Below are positions 26,422 to 35,689 of a stretch of DNA of 64,000 nt, in pieces. Below the pieces are notes generated by a model that saw only the letters and a list, made by a program, of their open reading frames with translations, made no database searches and had not been told where the DNA came from. The translations under genes were made by a program, and so were the position numbers. Every line of letters begins with the position of its first letter. Position 1 is the first letter of the stretch. The DNA is taken from contig JBGATH010000025.1 of NCBI GenBank assembly GCA_044229235.1, forward strand, positions 7,760 to 71,759, read 5' to 3'. Origin of the DNA: UKL13-2 sp044229235 (lineage in GTDB: Bacteria; Pseudomonadota; Gammaproteobacteria; Burkholderiales; Usitatibacteraceae).

Positions 26422-27456
26422 TCAGGCCCGCGCGTTTTTCAAAATAGACTCGACGACGAAGGGTGCCACTTCTATCGTGTCCGCCAGCATCGCATCCCGC
26501 TTGGCTCGCCAGCTTGCCGGCGCATCTTTCAGCATGTCGACAATCACGGCATGCAGGCTGTCCCAGTCAAAATTACGCAGATTTCTGACCAGCCCGTATT
26601 TCGTTTCCTGCTCATCCGTATATCCACGCCCGGTGTTTGCCGCATAGATGGCCGGCACCCCGAGGACGGCGCATTCGGAGGCCATGGTCGCGCTTTCACC
26701 GACAAAAAGGTTGCAATACGCCATCAAGTGGTGGACGTCCGCAACCTTGCCTCGATACCTGAATTGGGCAAGCCGGGCCGGCAACTCGGCTTCAGACGAG
26801 ATGTGAACGGTCCCGGTCCTGGACAGTTCCCGCGCGAGCTTCTCCAACAAGCCTTCGTTCCAGCCGCGCTCGCCGATATCGTGATTGGCATTCCACGAGA
26901 CCGTGCGAAGAAAGAAATTGGGCCGATCCGGGTCGAGGCCGCAGGCCTTTGCGATGGCAATGTCTGGCGTAAAAAGTGCCGGATGCAGGTAAGAGAGTTC
27001 GTGATAGCCCGGGTAACGAACCGCGGAACGCGGAGTCCAGGCGGCATAGCAGCGCGGCACAATCACGCGATGTGCAAAGGGATAAGTAATGGCATTCTGC
27101 AGGGAAGCGTTTTCGGTGTCGTAGAACACGAGCGAAGGCACCCGGGTTACGAAACCGACATGCGCGATGAAGGTACCGCCGATCGCAGCCATGGCATTCG
27201 GCTTGAATTTGCGGACCACACGGTAGAGTGCGAGATCCCGAGCAACCAGCTCCTTGCCAAGCGCTACCAACCCACCACTCTTTTTCTGCACGCTCAGCAT
27301 GTGATGGCTGATACCCAGGGCATCCAGCAGCGGCACGGCCATTTCCTTGTCACGGCTCGTCACTGCAACCTCATGGCCGGCTTCGGTGAGCAGACGAATC
27401 GGATTCCGGAAAAAATGGACATGTGCCGGATGATTGATGTCGACCAGTATCTTCAT
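26422..27456 (-). CDS. DUF354 protein, GT-B-like fold
   Basis: 344-aa protein of the DUF354 family, related in fold to UDP-GlcNAc 2-epimerases and GT-B glycosyltransferases. It starts MKILVDINHPAHVHFFRNP, the family hallmark, and the second domain has LMAYCNLFVGESATMASECA with GVPAIYAANTGRGYTD, where a nucleotide-sugar would sit. Such genes accompany asnB-like amidotransferases in bacterial and archaeal glycan loci. Reaction not established. Confidence 0.83.
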   Translation of the reverse strand: MKILVDINHPAHVHFFRNPIRLLTEAGHEVAVTSRDKEMAVPLLDALGISHHMLSVQKKSGGLVALGKELVARDLALYRVVRKFKPNAMAAIGGTFIAHVGFVTRVPSLVFYDTENASLQNAITYPFAHRVIVPRCYAAWTPRSAVRYPGYHELSYLHPALFTPDIAIAKACGLDPDRPNFFLRTVSWNANHDIGERGWNEGLLEKLARELSRTGTVHISSEAELPARLAQFRYRGKVADVHHLMAYCNLFVGESATMASECAVLGVPAIYAANTGRGYTDEQETKYGLVRNLRNFDWDSLHAVIVDMLKDAPASWRAKRDAMLADTIEVAPFVVESILKNARA

Positions 27457-27520
27457 GGCTGTGCCGGCCGTCGGGTACGGGTCCGCACCACTGGCGCTGT
27501 CGTGCCCTGACGCGTCACGA

Positions 27521-28384
27521 CTATGGCTCCCGGTCGCTATCGCGGTAATTGAGTGCGCTAATCTGCTCGGAAATCAGCCCCATCAGGAAGACGACCACCG
27601 CGGTAATGAACAACAGGCCGCTCATGTTTGTGAAGCGATGATCGGTCAGGAACGTATAGATGTAATAGCAGAGACCGGTAATGAAAAACATCACGCTGAC
27701 CGGCAAGAAAAGTTTTAGCGGAGAAAAAAGCGTCCCAATCTTGAAAATGATCAGGAAGAACCGTACGCCGTCGTTAATGAGGCGAACATGACTTGTGCCG
27801 ATACGGCGCGGCGCAAATATGGGAACGTACGCGACCGAATATCCCGCACGGAAAAAACTCATCGTAATAGTGGTCGGATAGGAAAAGCTGTTTGGCAACA
27901 GATACAGGAATCGTTTGAAGAGCCGCGCTTTTACCGCGCGAAACCCCGAGGTAAGATCGGCAACCTTCTGGTTGACCATCCAGCTCGCGAGCCAGTTGTA
28001 GAACGTATTGGCGATGGCGCGGTGCGCGCCCGCCTGTGATTCATAGGACCGCGCACCAACCGCCATGTCGTTTCCATTGTCCAACTCAGCGAGCAACCTC
28101 GGGATGTCTTCCGGCTGGTGTTGCCCGTCAGCATCCATGAAAACGAGTATGTCGCCTGCCGCGGCACGCGCGCCACTCTTGATCGCTGCGCCGTTACCAA
28201 GGCTCTTGGGATGCGAGATGACGCGCACACCAAACGCATTCGCGACGTCGATGGAATCGTCTGTCGAGCCATCATCGACGATCAGGATTTGCGCATCCGG
28301 CATGACCTGTTTCAATGACGGCAGCAGTTTTCGGAGTCCCGCCGACTCGTTTTTTGCAGGGATGATGATCGAAATCTGGGACAT
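27521..28384 (-). CDS. Family 2 glycosyltransferase with C-terminal membrane segments
   Basis: 287-aa GT2 enzyme of the polyprenyl-phosphate glycosyltransferase type. The N-terminal GT-A domain has ISIIIPAKNES, VDDGSTDDS and the metal-binding MDADGQHQPED; two TM helices follow at about residues 218-275 (LFLPVSVMFFITGLCYYIYT). These enzymes attach a sugar to undecaprenyl phosphate for later transfer by GT-C enzymes. The ATG at 28384 begins MSQISIII; the open frame extends upstream without similarity. It follows the GT-C gene by 1 bp, a natural donor-acceptor pair. Confidence 0.88.
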   Translation of the reverse strand: MSQISIIIPAKNESAGLRKLLPSLKQVMPDAQILIVDDGSTDDSIDVANAFGVRVISHPKSLGNGAAIKSGARAAAGDILVFMDADGQHQPEDIPRLLAELDNGNDMAVGARSYESQAGAHRAIANTFYNWLASWMVNQKVADLTSGFRAVKARLFKRFLYLLPNSFSYPTTITMSFFRAGYSVAYVPIFAPRRIGTSHVRLINDGVRFFLIIFKIGTLFSPLKLFLPVSVMFFITGLCYYIYTFLTDHRFTNMSGLLFITAVVVFLMGLISEQISALNYRDSDREP

Positions 28385-28385
28385 G

Positions 28386-30506
28386 CTACCGGCTTTCTGT
28401 AGAGGTACCGAGGTTATGCGGCAGCGCCTGTTTATTAATGTCGCGCCGCAATTTGGATTGCTCCGACTCGATCTGCGACTTGTAGACACCCATGGTGTCC
28501 GTTCGGGACGCGGTATTCAAGAGCTGTTGCGCAAGCTCAAATTCGCGGACAACCCGATACACCCGCCCCGCCGCGAGATTTAGTGCGGGCGATTCCGGAT
28601 CCTTTTTCAGCGCGGCACGCAAGGTCGCCACGGCACGATCACCATCGCCCATTTTATCGATGTAGTACTGCGTGAGAAATATCGCGATCTGCGTAGTAAC
28701 GCTGGGCAAGCCTCGCGGATTGGACAGGGCAGCGTCCCCGAGCCTGATGACTTCAGAATCGGGCAGCTTGCAGTAGGCAAATAATTGGCAATCCACCAGC
28801 ACCCTGATCGATGGCGACACGGCGGGTGGAATGGGGCCGTGGCCCAGCAAATTCACGGCGGCGTCAAGAACGGACTGATCGTAGGGTCGATTGGTCAGGA
28901 ATGCCAATTGAACCAGCGAGACATGCGCGGCAATATTACTCTTGGCAAGCGTCGCACTTTTGGTCAAAGCCGCCTTGGCCGCCTCGTAGTACGCATTGTT
29001 TGGCTGGTCCATCAGCAGAATCATGAACATTCGCCCGAGTTGCAATTGCGCGCGCTCGGATTCCGGATGATTCTCGACTTCTTCCGCAGAAAGCGTCAGC
29101 GGATTTCCCCACTGCTCGGCCCGCGCAAAAGTCACCGCGGAGAGCAACACCCAGTATGCAGCCGCAAAGCCGACGAGCAGTCGCCGAGGTAGATCACGCG
29201 GGCTGTTTTCCAGCAGCAAGTAACACGACGAAAAAATCAGCCCAAAGACAGGAAGGTAGTTCCGGTGCTCGTGGGCAATTTCCAGCGGGATGACCGTTGA
29301 CTCAAGAAGGTGCCCCCCAAAGAACCACAACAAGCCAAATGTGACTGCCGGCTGGCGCCGCCTGCATAAGCCCGCCAACGCCAGCAGGCCAACAATGCCA
29401 ACCCAGGCGAAGAGAGTTGAAAGCGGCTGAAACAGGCTGGCCGACAGTTCCATATCGTCATGGTAGACACCCAAACTTGAACTGCGAGGTGCAAGCGCCA
29501 TGAAGATATAGAACCAAATCACCCTGCCCTGTGTGAAAACACGTTCCCAGATATCGAAGTCGCGGATCTTGTAGGAACTGAAGAGTCGAGGATCCTGCAC
29601 GACGGTCGCCAACACGAAAAGGCATCCCGGAACAACCACGAGCAATACCCCGATGACGCCCAGACTGATTCGGTCCCTTTGAGCGAGTGCGCGGTAATCA
29701 AACGCAGTAAGCTCGATGGCACACAGCAGAACGGGAACAAGTATGCCGTTCTCTTTCGACAACACGGACAACGGCATCGCCACCAGCAGTGCCAAGCCAA
29801 TTGCGACCCAACCGTATGCTTTGCGCCTCTCAAGGCGCACTCGCCCGACGCAATAGAGACCAGCGGCAGCAAACGCAAACAATGCGGACAAACTGGTCAT
29901 TCTCTGTACGATGTACAGGACCGTCGTGAGATTGAGCGGATGCAATAACCATATGCCCGTGATCAGCAGACGCGTCCAATCAATTCTCGCTGGAGCAACA
30001 CCAGCGGGGAGCGGCGGCCTGAATCGATCGAGGAGCAGCCCCGTCAACCAATAAACCGCAACGCCGCTAAGCAAATGGACGAACAATCCCGTCAATTTGA
30101 AATACAACGGCGCACCAAACCCGGTGGTGGATGCATTAAAAGCAAAACTGAGCATGCTGACCGGGCGCTTGAATGGCCCGGAGAAGCTGGAAACGGCGGC
30201 GTCCCAGAGTGACTGCCAAGTCAGGGACTCGATTACCAGCGATGAATTAGTGGTGATATTTGCGAAATCGTCGAAGAGGTAATCGCCGTACAGTCCTGGC
30301 TGGTATACCAGGAAGGTGATGGCCAGCAGCGCAAACAGGAGAAGAACCGTTCCCGGTACATATCTCAAACGGGAAGATGGCGGCATTTCGTCGCTCGGCA
30401 GTTGATCGGCAATACGCAAAGTCATTCCTTTTGATGATCGCTCAGGTGCAAAAGCAGTTGCCTCAACGCGCGGCATCCACCGTATGGACGGGATGGAGGA
30501 AGTCAC
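28386..30506 (-). CDS. GT-C-like multi-spanning membrane protein with TPR tail
   Basis: Up to 706 aa. Residues 50-450 have about ten TM helices with an early acidic loop GDYLFDDFANIT (the acidic pair after TM1 is typical of GT-C transferases) and HPLNLTTVLYIVQRM. Residues 480-690 form a TPR-like helical tail. The shape resembles PMT/TMTC proteins or O-antigen ligase-like enzymes that use lipid-linked sugars. It lies directly downstream of pilA, where pilin glycosyltransferases occur in other bacteria, so pilin modification is a hypothesis. The start is uncertain: ATG 30506 or 30425. The pilA terminator lies between the two genes. Confidence 0.72.
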   Translation of the reverse strand: MTSSIPSIRWMPRVEATAFAPERSSKGMTLRIADQLPSDEMPPSSRLRYVPGTVLLLFALLAITFLVYQPGLYGDYLFDDFANITTNSSLVIESLTWQSLWDAAVSSFSGPFKRPVSMLSFAFNASTTGFGAPLYFKLTGLFVHLLSGVAVYWLTGLLLDRFRPPLPAGVAPARIDWTRLLITGIWLLHPLNLTTVLYIVQRMTSLSALFAFAAAGLYCVGRVRLERRKAYGWVAIGLALLVAMPLSVLSKENGILVPVLLCAIELTAFDYRALAQRDRISLGVIGVLLVVVPGCLFVLATVVQDPRLFSSYKIRDFDIWERVFTQGRVIWFYIFMALAPRSSSLGVYHDDMELSASLFQPLSTLFAWVGIVGLLALAGLCRRRQPAVTFGLLWFFGGHLLESTVIPLEIAHEHRNYLPVFGLIFSSCYLLLENSPRDLPRRLLVGFAAAYWVLLSAVTFARAEQWGNPLTLSAEEVENHPESERAQLQLGRMFMILLMDQPNNAYYEAAKAALTKSATLAKSNIAAHVSLVQLAFLTNRPYDQSVLDAAVNLLGHGPIPPAVSPSIRVLVDCQLFAYCKLPDSEVIRLGDAALSNPRGLPSVTTQIAIFLTQYYIDKMGDGDRAVATLRAALKKDPESPALNLAAGRVYRVVREFELAQQLLNTASRTDTMGVYKSQIESEQSKLRRDINKQALPHNLGTSTESR

Positions 30507-30596
30507 TGCCTGCGATACGCGCTTCCGGCACCAGGTGAGTCACGATAGCATCAAATAATTGCAAAACCGTTTATGACGGAATCAGGGCCGACAATG

Positions 30597-30621
30597 AAAA
30601 AAACCCCGCTTTCGCGGGGTT
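30597..30621 (-). terminator. Rho-independent terminator of pilA
   Basis: Read on the minus strand: AACCCCGC stem, GAAA loop, GCGGGGTT, then a run of seven T (complement of A at 30597-30603). It begins 24 bp after the pilA stop. It is the strongest intrinsic terminator in the window and separates pilA from the GT-C gene. Confidence 0.93.
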
Positions 30622-30644
30622 CTTTCTTTGGAGATTTCCTGCGC

Positions 30645-31067
30645 TTAACGGCAAGAAGAAGGCAGCCACTGATCCTTCATACCGCCTGCACCCTTTTTGC
30701 AAGTCCACTTCACGCCACCAACACCAGTGGTCGGCGAGAGAATTACTTCAGCCGCAGCGAGCACTTTCGTGTTGTAAACGATCGTCACAACACCAGCCGC
30801 AACCGTTACGCTGGTCACCGCGTTACCCGTGATGGACGGGCCAAGAGCCAGACCGGCGGACGTGTTGTTCGGCGGCAGGGTACCCTTGGAATTGTAGAAC
30901 TCCGTAATTGCGGTCTTCGCCGAAGATGCCAGCGACAGCCCTTCAGTTACGTGCGCGCGCTTGGTGTAATCCTGATAAGCGGGAATCGCCACAGCAGCCA
31001 GAATGCCGATGATCGCAACAACGATCATCAGTTCGATCAGGGTAAAACCTTGTTGAACTTTCTTCAT
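30645..31067 (-). CDS. pilA: Type IV pilin major subunit
   Basis: 140-aa prepilin. The class III leader MKKVQQG is cleaved by PilD before F, giving FTLIELMIVVAIIGILAAVA with the conserved Glu5 of the mature protein. The C-terminal disulfide loop is formed by Cys in KWTCKKGAG and SSCR. The ATG at 31067 is chosen because GGAGA lies 5 nt upstream; an in-frame ATG at 31079 would lengthen the leader. It has its own sigma-54 promoter and terminator, so it is expressed as a single strong unit. The GspE-like gene 2.2 kb upstream is not a standard pilB. Confidence 0.96.
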   Translation of the reverse strand: MKKVQQGFTLIELMIVVAIIGILAAVAIPAYQDYTKRAHVTEGLSLASSAKTAITEFYNSKGTLPPNNTSAGLALGPSITGNAVTSVTVAAGVVTIVYNTKVLAAAEVILSPTTGVGGVKWTCKKGAGGMKDQWLPSSCR

Positions 31068-31129
31068 TTGATTCTCCATAACTTGTTTGGGTGGTTTCAA
31101 ACACATCGCAATGTGTTCTGCCGACTAGA

Positions 31130-31145
31130 TGCAACCATCGTGCCA
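31130..31145 (-). promoter_or_regulatory. Sigma-54 promoter of pilA
   Basis: Minus strand TGGCAC-GATGG-TTGCA matches the -24/-12 consensus TGGCAC-N5-TTGCA exactly. Transcription would begin near 31119, giving a leader of about 52 nt before the ATG at 31067. PilA genes in pseudomonads and many betaproteobacteria are RpoN-dependent through PilS-PilR; those regulators are not in the window. Confidence 0.88.
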
Positions 31146-31573
31146 CACCTTGGATTCAATCTGCAGCTTCCCGAACCGGACGATCTCGGTTGATTAGGCA
31201 ATAGCCTTGCTGTCATTAATATCACTGTAAATTCATGCACTTAAGCATAAACATTGCGACATCAGCGGTTTGAGCCCCACGGCCATGTTTGACAGATATT
31301 TACATTCGGGACGCTTCTGCTGACCGAGGTATCGACCAAGTGCCGTTGTCCTCAGCTTGACGCCACGTGACCCCGCAGCCGCCCAGCCCACTGAACCATT
31401 ATCAATGTGACATTCTATGTCACTGACTGCGCCTTTTTGACTCACCCCCGGCTGCTGGCCGGCTAATTTGCTTAAGGACTAGCGTCAGTTTGCGCGCCGG
31501 CACTCCGGCTTCGGTCGCCGATCCTCGCGAGGCACAAGCCGGAACGCACGCATACCCCAGCCGGCAATTCAGG
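31146..31573. other. Gap upstream of pilA promoter
   Basis: About 430 bp without a credible gene. The part next to the promoter (31195-31430) is AT-richer than its surroundings and is where a sigma-54 activator such as PilR would bind, but no site was identified with confidence. Short open frames here lack ribosome sites and family features. The part near 31450-31573 is GC-rich and lies downstream of the HD-GYP gene; no clear terminator hairpin was found. Confidence 0.5.
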
Positions 31574-33262
31574 TCAGGTGCCTGACGGCTCTGCAAACCC
31601 CGGGATTCTCGATACATCGATCGAATCAATCTGCGACTTGTCGAGATATTGCTCGGCGTACTTCAGGTATACCTTTTCGCGCACAAAGACGTCGAACAGA
31701 TCAGGGTCTATATGGCCATTGAGCTTCAACTTGGCGAGAATCTCCAGTGACTCCGAGAGCGTCTTCCCGGGCTTGTAGGGTCGATCCTTCGCGGTAAGCG
31801 CCTCAAAGATGTCTGCAATCCCCATGATGCGAGCCTGGATGCTCATCTGCTCGGCCCGCAAACCACGCGGATATCCCTTGCCATCCATGCGTTCGTGATG
31901 CCCGCCAGCGTACTCAGGTACGTTCTTCAGATGTTTGGGCCATGGCAATGCTTCCAGCATGTTGATGGTCGCTTCGATATGGTGATTGATGACCTTGCGC
32001 TCTGCAGGCGTGAGAGTGCCGTACGGAATATTCAAGTTTTCGCGCTCGTCCGTCGTCAAAAAGGGTATTGCCTCGCCTTTCTCATTCCGGAACGAATACC
32101 CGGCGATCCGATCGACGCGCGCCTGGTCGTCCGGGCTCATGCGTTCACCACCAATGTTCATACGGCGCAGAAACGCGCGATCCTCATCCAACTGACGTAC
32201 CAATGCCTGGTAGCTCTGCTCCGCCTCCGTCACGTCCGCTGTGTTGCCGGCAGCGGTCGACGCCAAAGCGGTCCTGAGCATATTGATTTCCGCATCCCGC
32301 TTGAGGATTTCGAAGCGCTGGGACACCAGTTCCACACGGTCGAATATGGTTTCGAGCTTGGTAGCCTTGTCGACGACATGCACCGGCGTCGTGATCTTTC
32401 CGCAATCGTGAAGCAGGCCGGCGATCTTCAGTTCATACCGATCCTTCTCGGTCATGCTGAAACCGGCGAGCGGGCCAGTCTCGGTCGCGGCGGCGGCTTC
32501 GGCAAGCATCATGGTCAAGCTCGGCACGCGCTCACAGTGCCCCCCGGTGTACGGCGACTTCTCGTCAATGGCGGTATTGATCAACTCGATCAGTGACTCG
32601 AACAACTCCTCGAGCTGATTGATCAGCATGCGATTGGTCAGGGCAATCGCAGCCTGCGACGCCAATGACTCGGCGAGACGTTGATCTTCGACGGTGAATG
32701 CCACCACCTTGCCCTGCTCATCCAGCGCATTGAGCAATTGCAGCACGCCGATAATCTCGCCTTCGTGATTCTTCATCGGGACGGTGAGGAACGACGTCGA
32801 CCGGTAGCCGGTCTTTTTGTCGAAATTTCGCGTACCGGAGAAGTCAAACCCCTCAGCCATGTAGGCATCCGCAATGTTCACCGACTCGTCATGCAGCGCG
32901 GCATACGCCGCGATCATGGAGTTATTGGCGACGCCGTCCGGCTGGTGCAGCGGAATGGGATAAAAGGGAATTTCCTTCCCTGACGTTCCGCCCATGGCGA
33001 TGTCGAGACTGTCGTTCAGCACGATCTCGAACTTCAGCTTGTCGTCGATCAGCCGATAAAGCGTGCCGCCGTCCGCATGGGTTATTTTTTTCGCAGCGGT
33101 AAGAATCGTTTCGAGGAGCCGGGTAATGTCGCGCTCCTGCGAGAGCGCCACGCCAATGCGGTTGAGGTACTCAAGGGACGTGAAGAGCCGGTCGCGGATT
33201 TGCGCATCCGGCGTATCGCCAAAGGTCCTGCTGATGGCATTCGCGTCGGCGTGAGAGGTCAT
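31574..33262 (-). CDS. GAF and HD-GYP domain protein (c-di-GMP phosphodiesterase)
   Basis: 562 aa. Residues 25-210 are a GAF sensor domain; residues 235-550 are an HD-GYP domain with LLHDCGK (His285-Asp286) and HHERMDGKGYP (GYP 463-465), the metal and substrate motifs of cyclic-di-GMP phosphodiesterases. About 120 residues rich in helix (300-420) are inserted between the two motif groups, longer than in typical HD-GYP proteins. Its ATG immediately follows the TAA of the GspE-like gene (TAAATG), so the two are coupled. A role in tuning pilus or secretion activity by c-di-GMP is likely but inferred. Confidence 0.92.
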   Translation of the reverse strand: MTSHADANAISRTFGDTPDAQIRDRLFTSLEYLNRIGVALSQERDITRLLETILTAAKKITHADGGTLYRLIDDKLKFEIVLNDSLDIAMGGTSGKEIPFYPIPLHQPDGVANNSMIAAYAALHDESVNIADAYMAEGFDFSGTRNFDKKTGYRSTSFLTVPMKNHEGEIIGVLQLLNALDEQGKVVAFTVEDQRLAESLASQAAIALTNRMLINQLEELFESLIELINTAIDEKSPYTGGHCERVPSLTMMLAEAAAATETGPLAGFSMTEKDRYELKIAGLLHDCGKITTPVHVVDKATKLETIFDRVELVSQRFEILKRDAEINMLRTALASTAAGNTADVTEAEQSYQALVRQLDEDRAFLRRMNIGGERMSPDDQARVDRIAGYSFRNEKGEAIPFLTTDERENLNIPYGTLTPAERKVINHHIEATINMLEALPWPKHLKNVPEYAGGHHERMDGKGYPRGLRAEQMSIQARIMGIADIFEALTAKDRPYKPGKTLSESLEILAKLKLNGHIDPDLFDVFVREKVYLKYAEQYLDKSQIDSIDVSRIPGFAEPSGT

Positions 33263-35641
33263 TTACTTGATACAGACCGCTCGAACCTGTTTCATGTCGG
33301 TAGTACCCATCATCACTTTTTCCATGCCGTCCATCTTCAGTGTGGACATGCCTTCATCCACGCTCTTTACGAAGATTTCGGCGACGCGCGCCTTTTCCTG
33401 GATGAGCTTCTTCACCGGATCGCTGGCAATCATCAATTCGTGAAGGCCGACGCGCCCCTTATATCCGGAACCGCCGCAGGCATCGCATCCCTTCGGGCGA
33501 TAAAAAGTAAGTTTTCCGTCCTTGCCGTATTCCTTTAGCCAGTAATCGTAGAGCTTCTTGGCTTCTCCCGCCGCATCCTTTTTCCAGGGCTCGGTCTGCC
33601 GAAGGTCATTGGTGAACTCGTGCATGAACTGCTTGAGTTCCTCGGCATCGGGCGTATAGGCTTCCTTGCACTTGCCGCACAGACGCTTGGCCAAACGCTG
33701 GGCGAGAATGCCGACCAGGGCATCTGCAAAGTTAAAGGGATCCATTCCCATGTCCAGCAGGCGAATGATGGCTTCCGGGGCGGAGTTCGTATGCAGCGTC
33801 GCGAACACCATGTGACCGGTAAGCGATGCCTCGATGCCGATATGTGTCGTTTCGGCATCACGCATTTCGCCCACCATGATGATGTCCGGGTCGGCGCGAA
33901 GAAACGCTTTCATTACCGCCGGAAAATCGATCACCTTCTTGTTTACCTGCACCTGCCGCAGACCTTTCTGCGTGATTTCAACAGGGTCCTCAGCCGTCCA
34001 GATCTTGGTGTCGGGCGTGTTCAGCGAACCAAGCACCGAGTGCAGCGTCGTGGTTTTGCCGGAGCCGGTTGGACCGCAAACAAAGAACAACCCATAAGGC
34101 TTGGAAACAGCCGCAACCAGGTTGTTCTTGTTCTTGGTCGTCAATCCCAGCTTGTCCAGCGGAATGGGTTCGCCTGCCGCGAGAATACGCATGACGACGT
34201 CCTCGACGCCGCCCGCAGTGGGAATCGTTGCCACGCGCAACTCGATGTCAAGTGGCCCGAACTTCTTGAACTTGATCTTGCCGTCCTGCGGCTTGCGCTT
34301 CTCGGAAATATCGAGGTCGCACATGATCTTGAGCCGCGCCGACAACGCACTGCGGTAACTCGACGGAACCTCGATATACGGCGACAGCGTTCCGTCCTTG
34401 CGAAACCTGATGCCAGTCTTGCCCTTGCCGGGCATGGGCTCGATGTGAATGTCCGATGCGCCCTGGTTATAGGCATCGACGATGATCTTGTTGACCAGCT
34501 TTACCAGTTCGTTGTCGGATGCGGCGGAAACCTCGTCGGAGGCACCAATGCCGTCCGACTCGGACTCGTCGTCAAGATTGGACAGCAAATCACCGATGTC
34601 TTCGGCACCCATGCCTTCGCCGCCGAAGAACTGGTTGAGCGTCGCGGCGAAGTCCCGCGAAGTACAGATTCGGTAGGCAGGCCGCTGCTTCGGAAAGATA
34701 TTTTCGACAACACGCGAGCTCTTGACATGCTCGGGGTCGGTCGTCATCACGATCAACCCCTCCTTGCTGTCCTCGATGGGCAGCCAATTGGCCGATTCGG
34801 CGTAATCCCGCTTGAGGTTTCGCAGCAGGTCAATGGGTTTGATCCGCTCCGGCTTGAACGGCTCGTAGGGCACGCCAAAGTACTTGGCCAGTGCGGCGCC
34901 CAGTGCGGGCGGTTTCACCTGGAATTCATCGATAAGGATGTCCTCGACATTCTTGTTCTTGCGCCGCGCGGTACGCGTGGCCAGCTCCAGCTCTCCCTCG
35001 GAAATCACGTTATCGATGATGAGATATTCAAATTTCGACTTGATCTGGCCTGGAATCTGCTGGCGCACGCGAAATGCGATCGCCAAGGTCTTGGAAAGCT
35101 CCACCAGACCTTCTTCAGCCAGGCCGGTGAATGGCGTTCCCGGCAGATGATTGATCACCTGGATCACACCCAGCAATTCCCCGCCGCCTTCCCCTCCGAC
35201 GATTGGCGCGACCATCATCTGCTTGGTGCGATATCCGGTGCGCTGGTCAACCGCCTTCAGGAATGACAGGTTCGGCGAAAAGCTCTTGAGCTCCGCGTCG
35301 TCATATACGTCCTTGATGTTCATGAAGCGCTTGTTCAGCGCAGCACAGCCGGCAATCGAGCTTTCGGAAAGCGGCAGCTTGATGTCCTTGAACGAATTCA
35401 GGCCGGATTTGACCTTGGAGACGATGGACGTGCCATCCTCGGACATGGTGTAAACGGTCAGGCGGTCAGCATCGAACAGCTGGCAGATGTCGCGGGTGAC
35501 ATCCAGCATGATCTCGTCGATGTTCGTCGTTGAATGGATGCGGTTTGTAACCGCCTGGAGCTTTTTCGAAAACGCCAGCTTTGACGACATGTCCGCCACG
35601 TTGGCGGCGCCTCCGGCCTTGGGTTCCAACACTGCACTCAT
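33263..35641 (-). CDS. GAF-domain GspE/PilB-type ATPase
   Basis: 792 aa. Residues 25-195 are a GAF domain; 200-345 a GspE N-terminal (MshEN-like) domain; 375-790 the hexameric secretion/pilus ATPase. Walker A is GPTGSGKTTT (523-532), the Asp box is TAEDPVE, Walker B is PDIIMVGEMRD, and the zinc site is CGKCKEAY with CDACGGSGY. A GAF domain on GspE is not part of standard PilB or GspE. The c-di-GMP-binding RLG motif of MshEN is not evident (KNKNVEDIL). The start at 35641 has GGAG 7-10 nt upstream. No gspF, gspG or pilC is adjacent, so what it powers is unknown. Confidence 0.9.
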   Translation of the reverse strand: MSAVLEPKAGGAANVADMSSKLAFSKKLQAVTNRIHSTTNIDEIMLDVTRDICQLFDADRLTVYTMSEDGTSIVSKVKSGLNSFKDIKLPLSESSIAGCAALNKRFMNIKDVYDDAELKSFSPNLSFLKAVDQRTGYRTKQMMVAPIVGGEGGGELLGVIQVINHLPGTPFTGLAEEGLVELSKTLAIAFRVRQQIPGQIKSKFEYLIIDNVISEGELELATRTARRKNKNVEDILIDEFQVKPPALGAALAKYFGVPYEPFKPERIKPIDLLRNLKRDYAESANWLPIEDSKEGLIVMTTDPEHVKSSRVVENIFPKQRPAYRICTSRDFAATLNQFFGGEGMGAEDIGDLLSNLDDESESDGIGASDEVSAASDNELVKLVNKIIVDAYNQGASDIHIEPMPGKGKTGIRFRKDGTLSPYIEVPSSYRSALSARLKIMCDLDISEKRKPQDGKIKFKKFGPLDIELRVATIPTAGGVEDVVMRILAAGEPIPLDKLGLTTKNKNNLVAAVSKPYGLFFVCGPTGSGKTTTLHSVLGSLNTPDTKIWTAEDPVEITQKGLRQVQVNKKVIDFPAVMKAFLRADPDIIMVGEMRDAETTHIGIEASLTGHMVFATLHTNSAPEAIIRLLDMGMDPFNFADALVGILAQRLAKRLCGKCKEAYTPDAEELKQFMHEFTNDLRQTEPWKKDAAGEAKKLYDYWLKEYGKDGKLTFYRPKGCDACGGSGYKGRVGLHELMIASDPVKKLIQEKARVAEIFVKSVDEGMSTLKMDGMEKVMMGTTDMKQVRAVCIK

Positions 35642-35689
35642 GAAAGTTCTCCGAATCGTTCCATGCATTATGCCGGACACCACATCCGG

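Noticed and set aside
31420..31629. 69-codon frame between pilA and the HD-GYP gene
   Set aside because: It overlaps the HD-GYP 3' end, has no ribosome site and only low-complexity residues.
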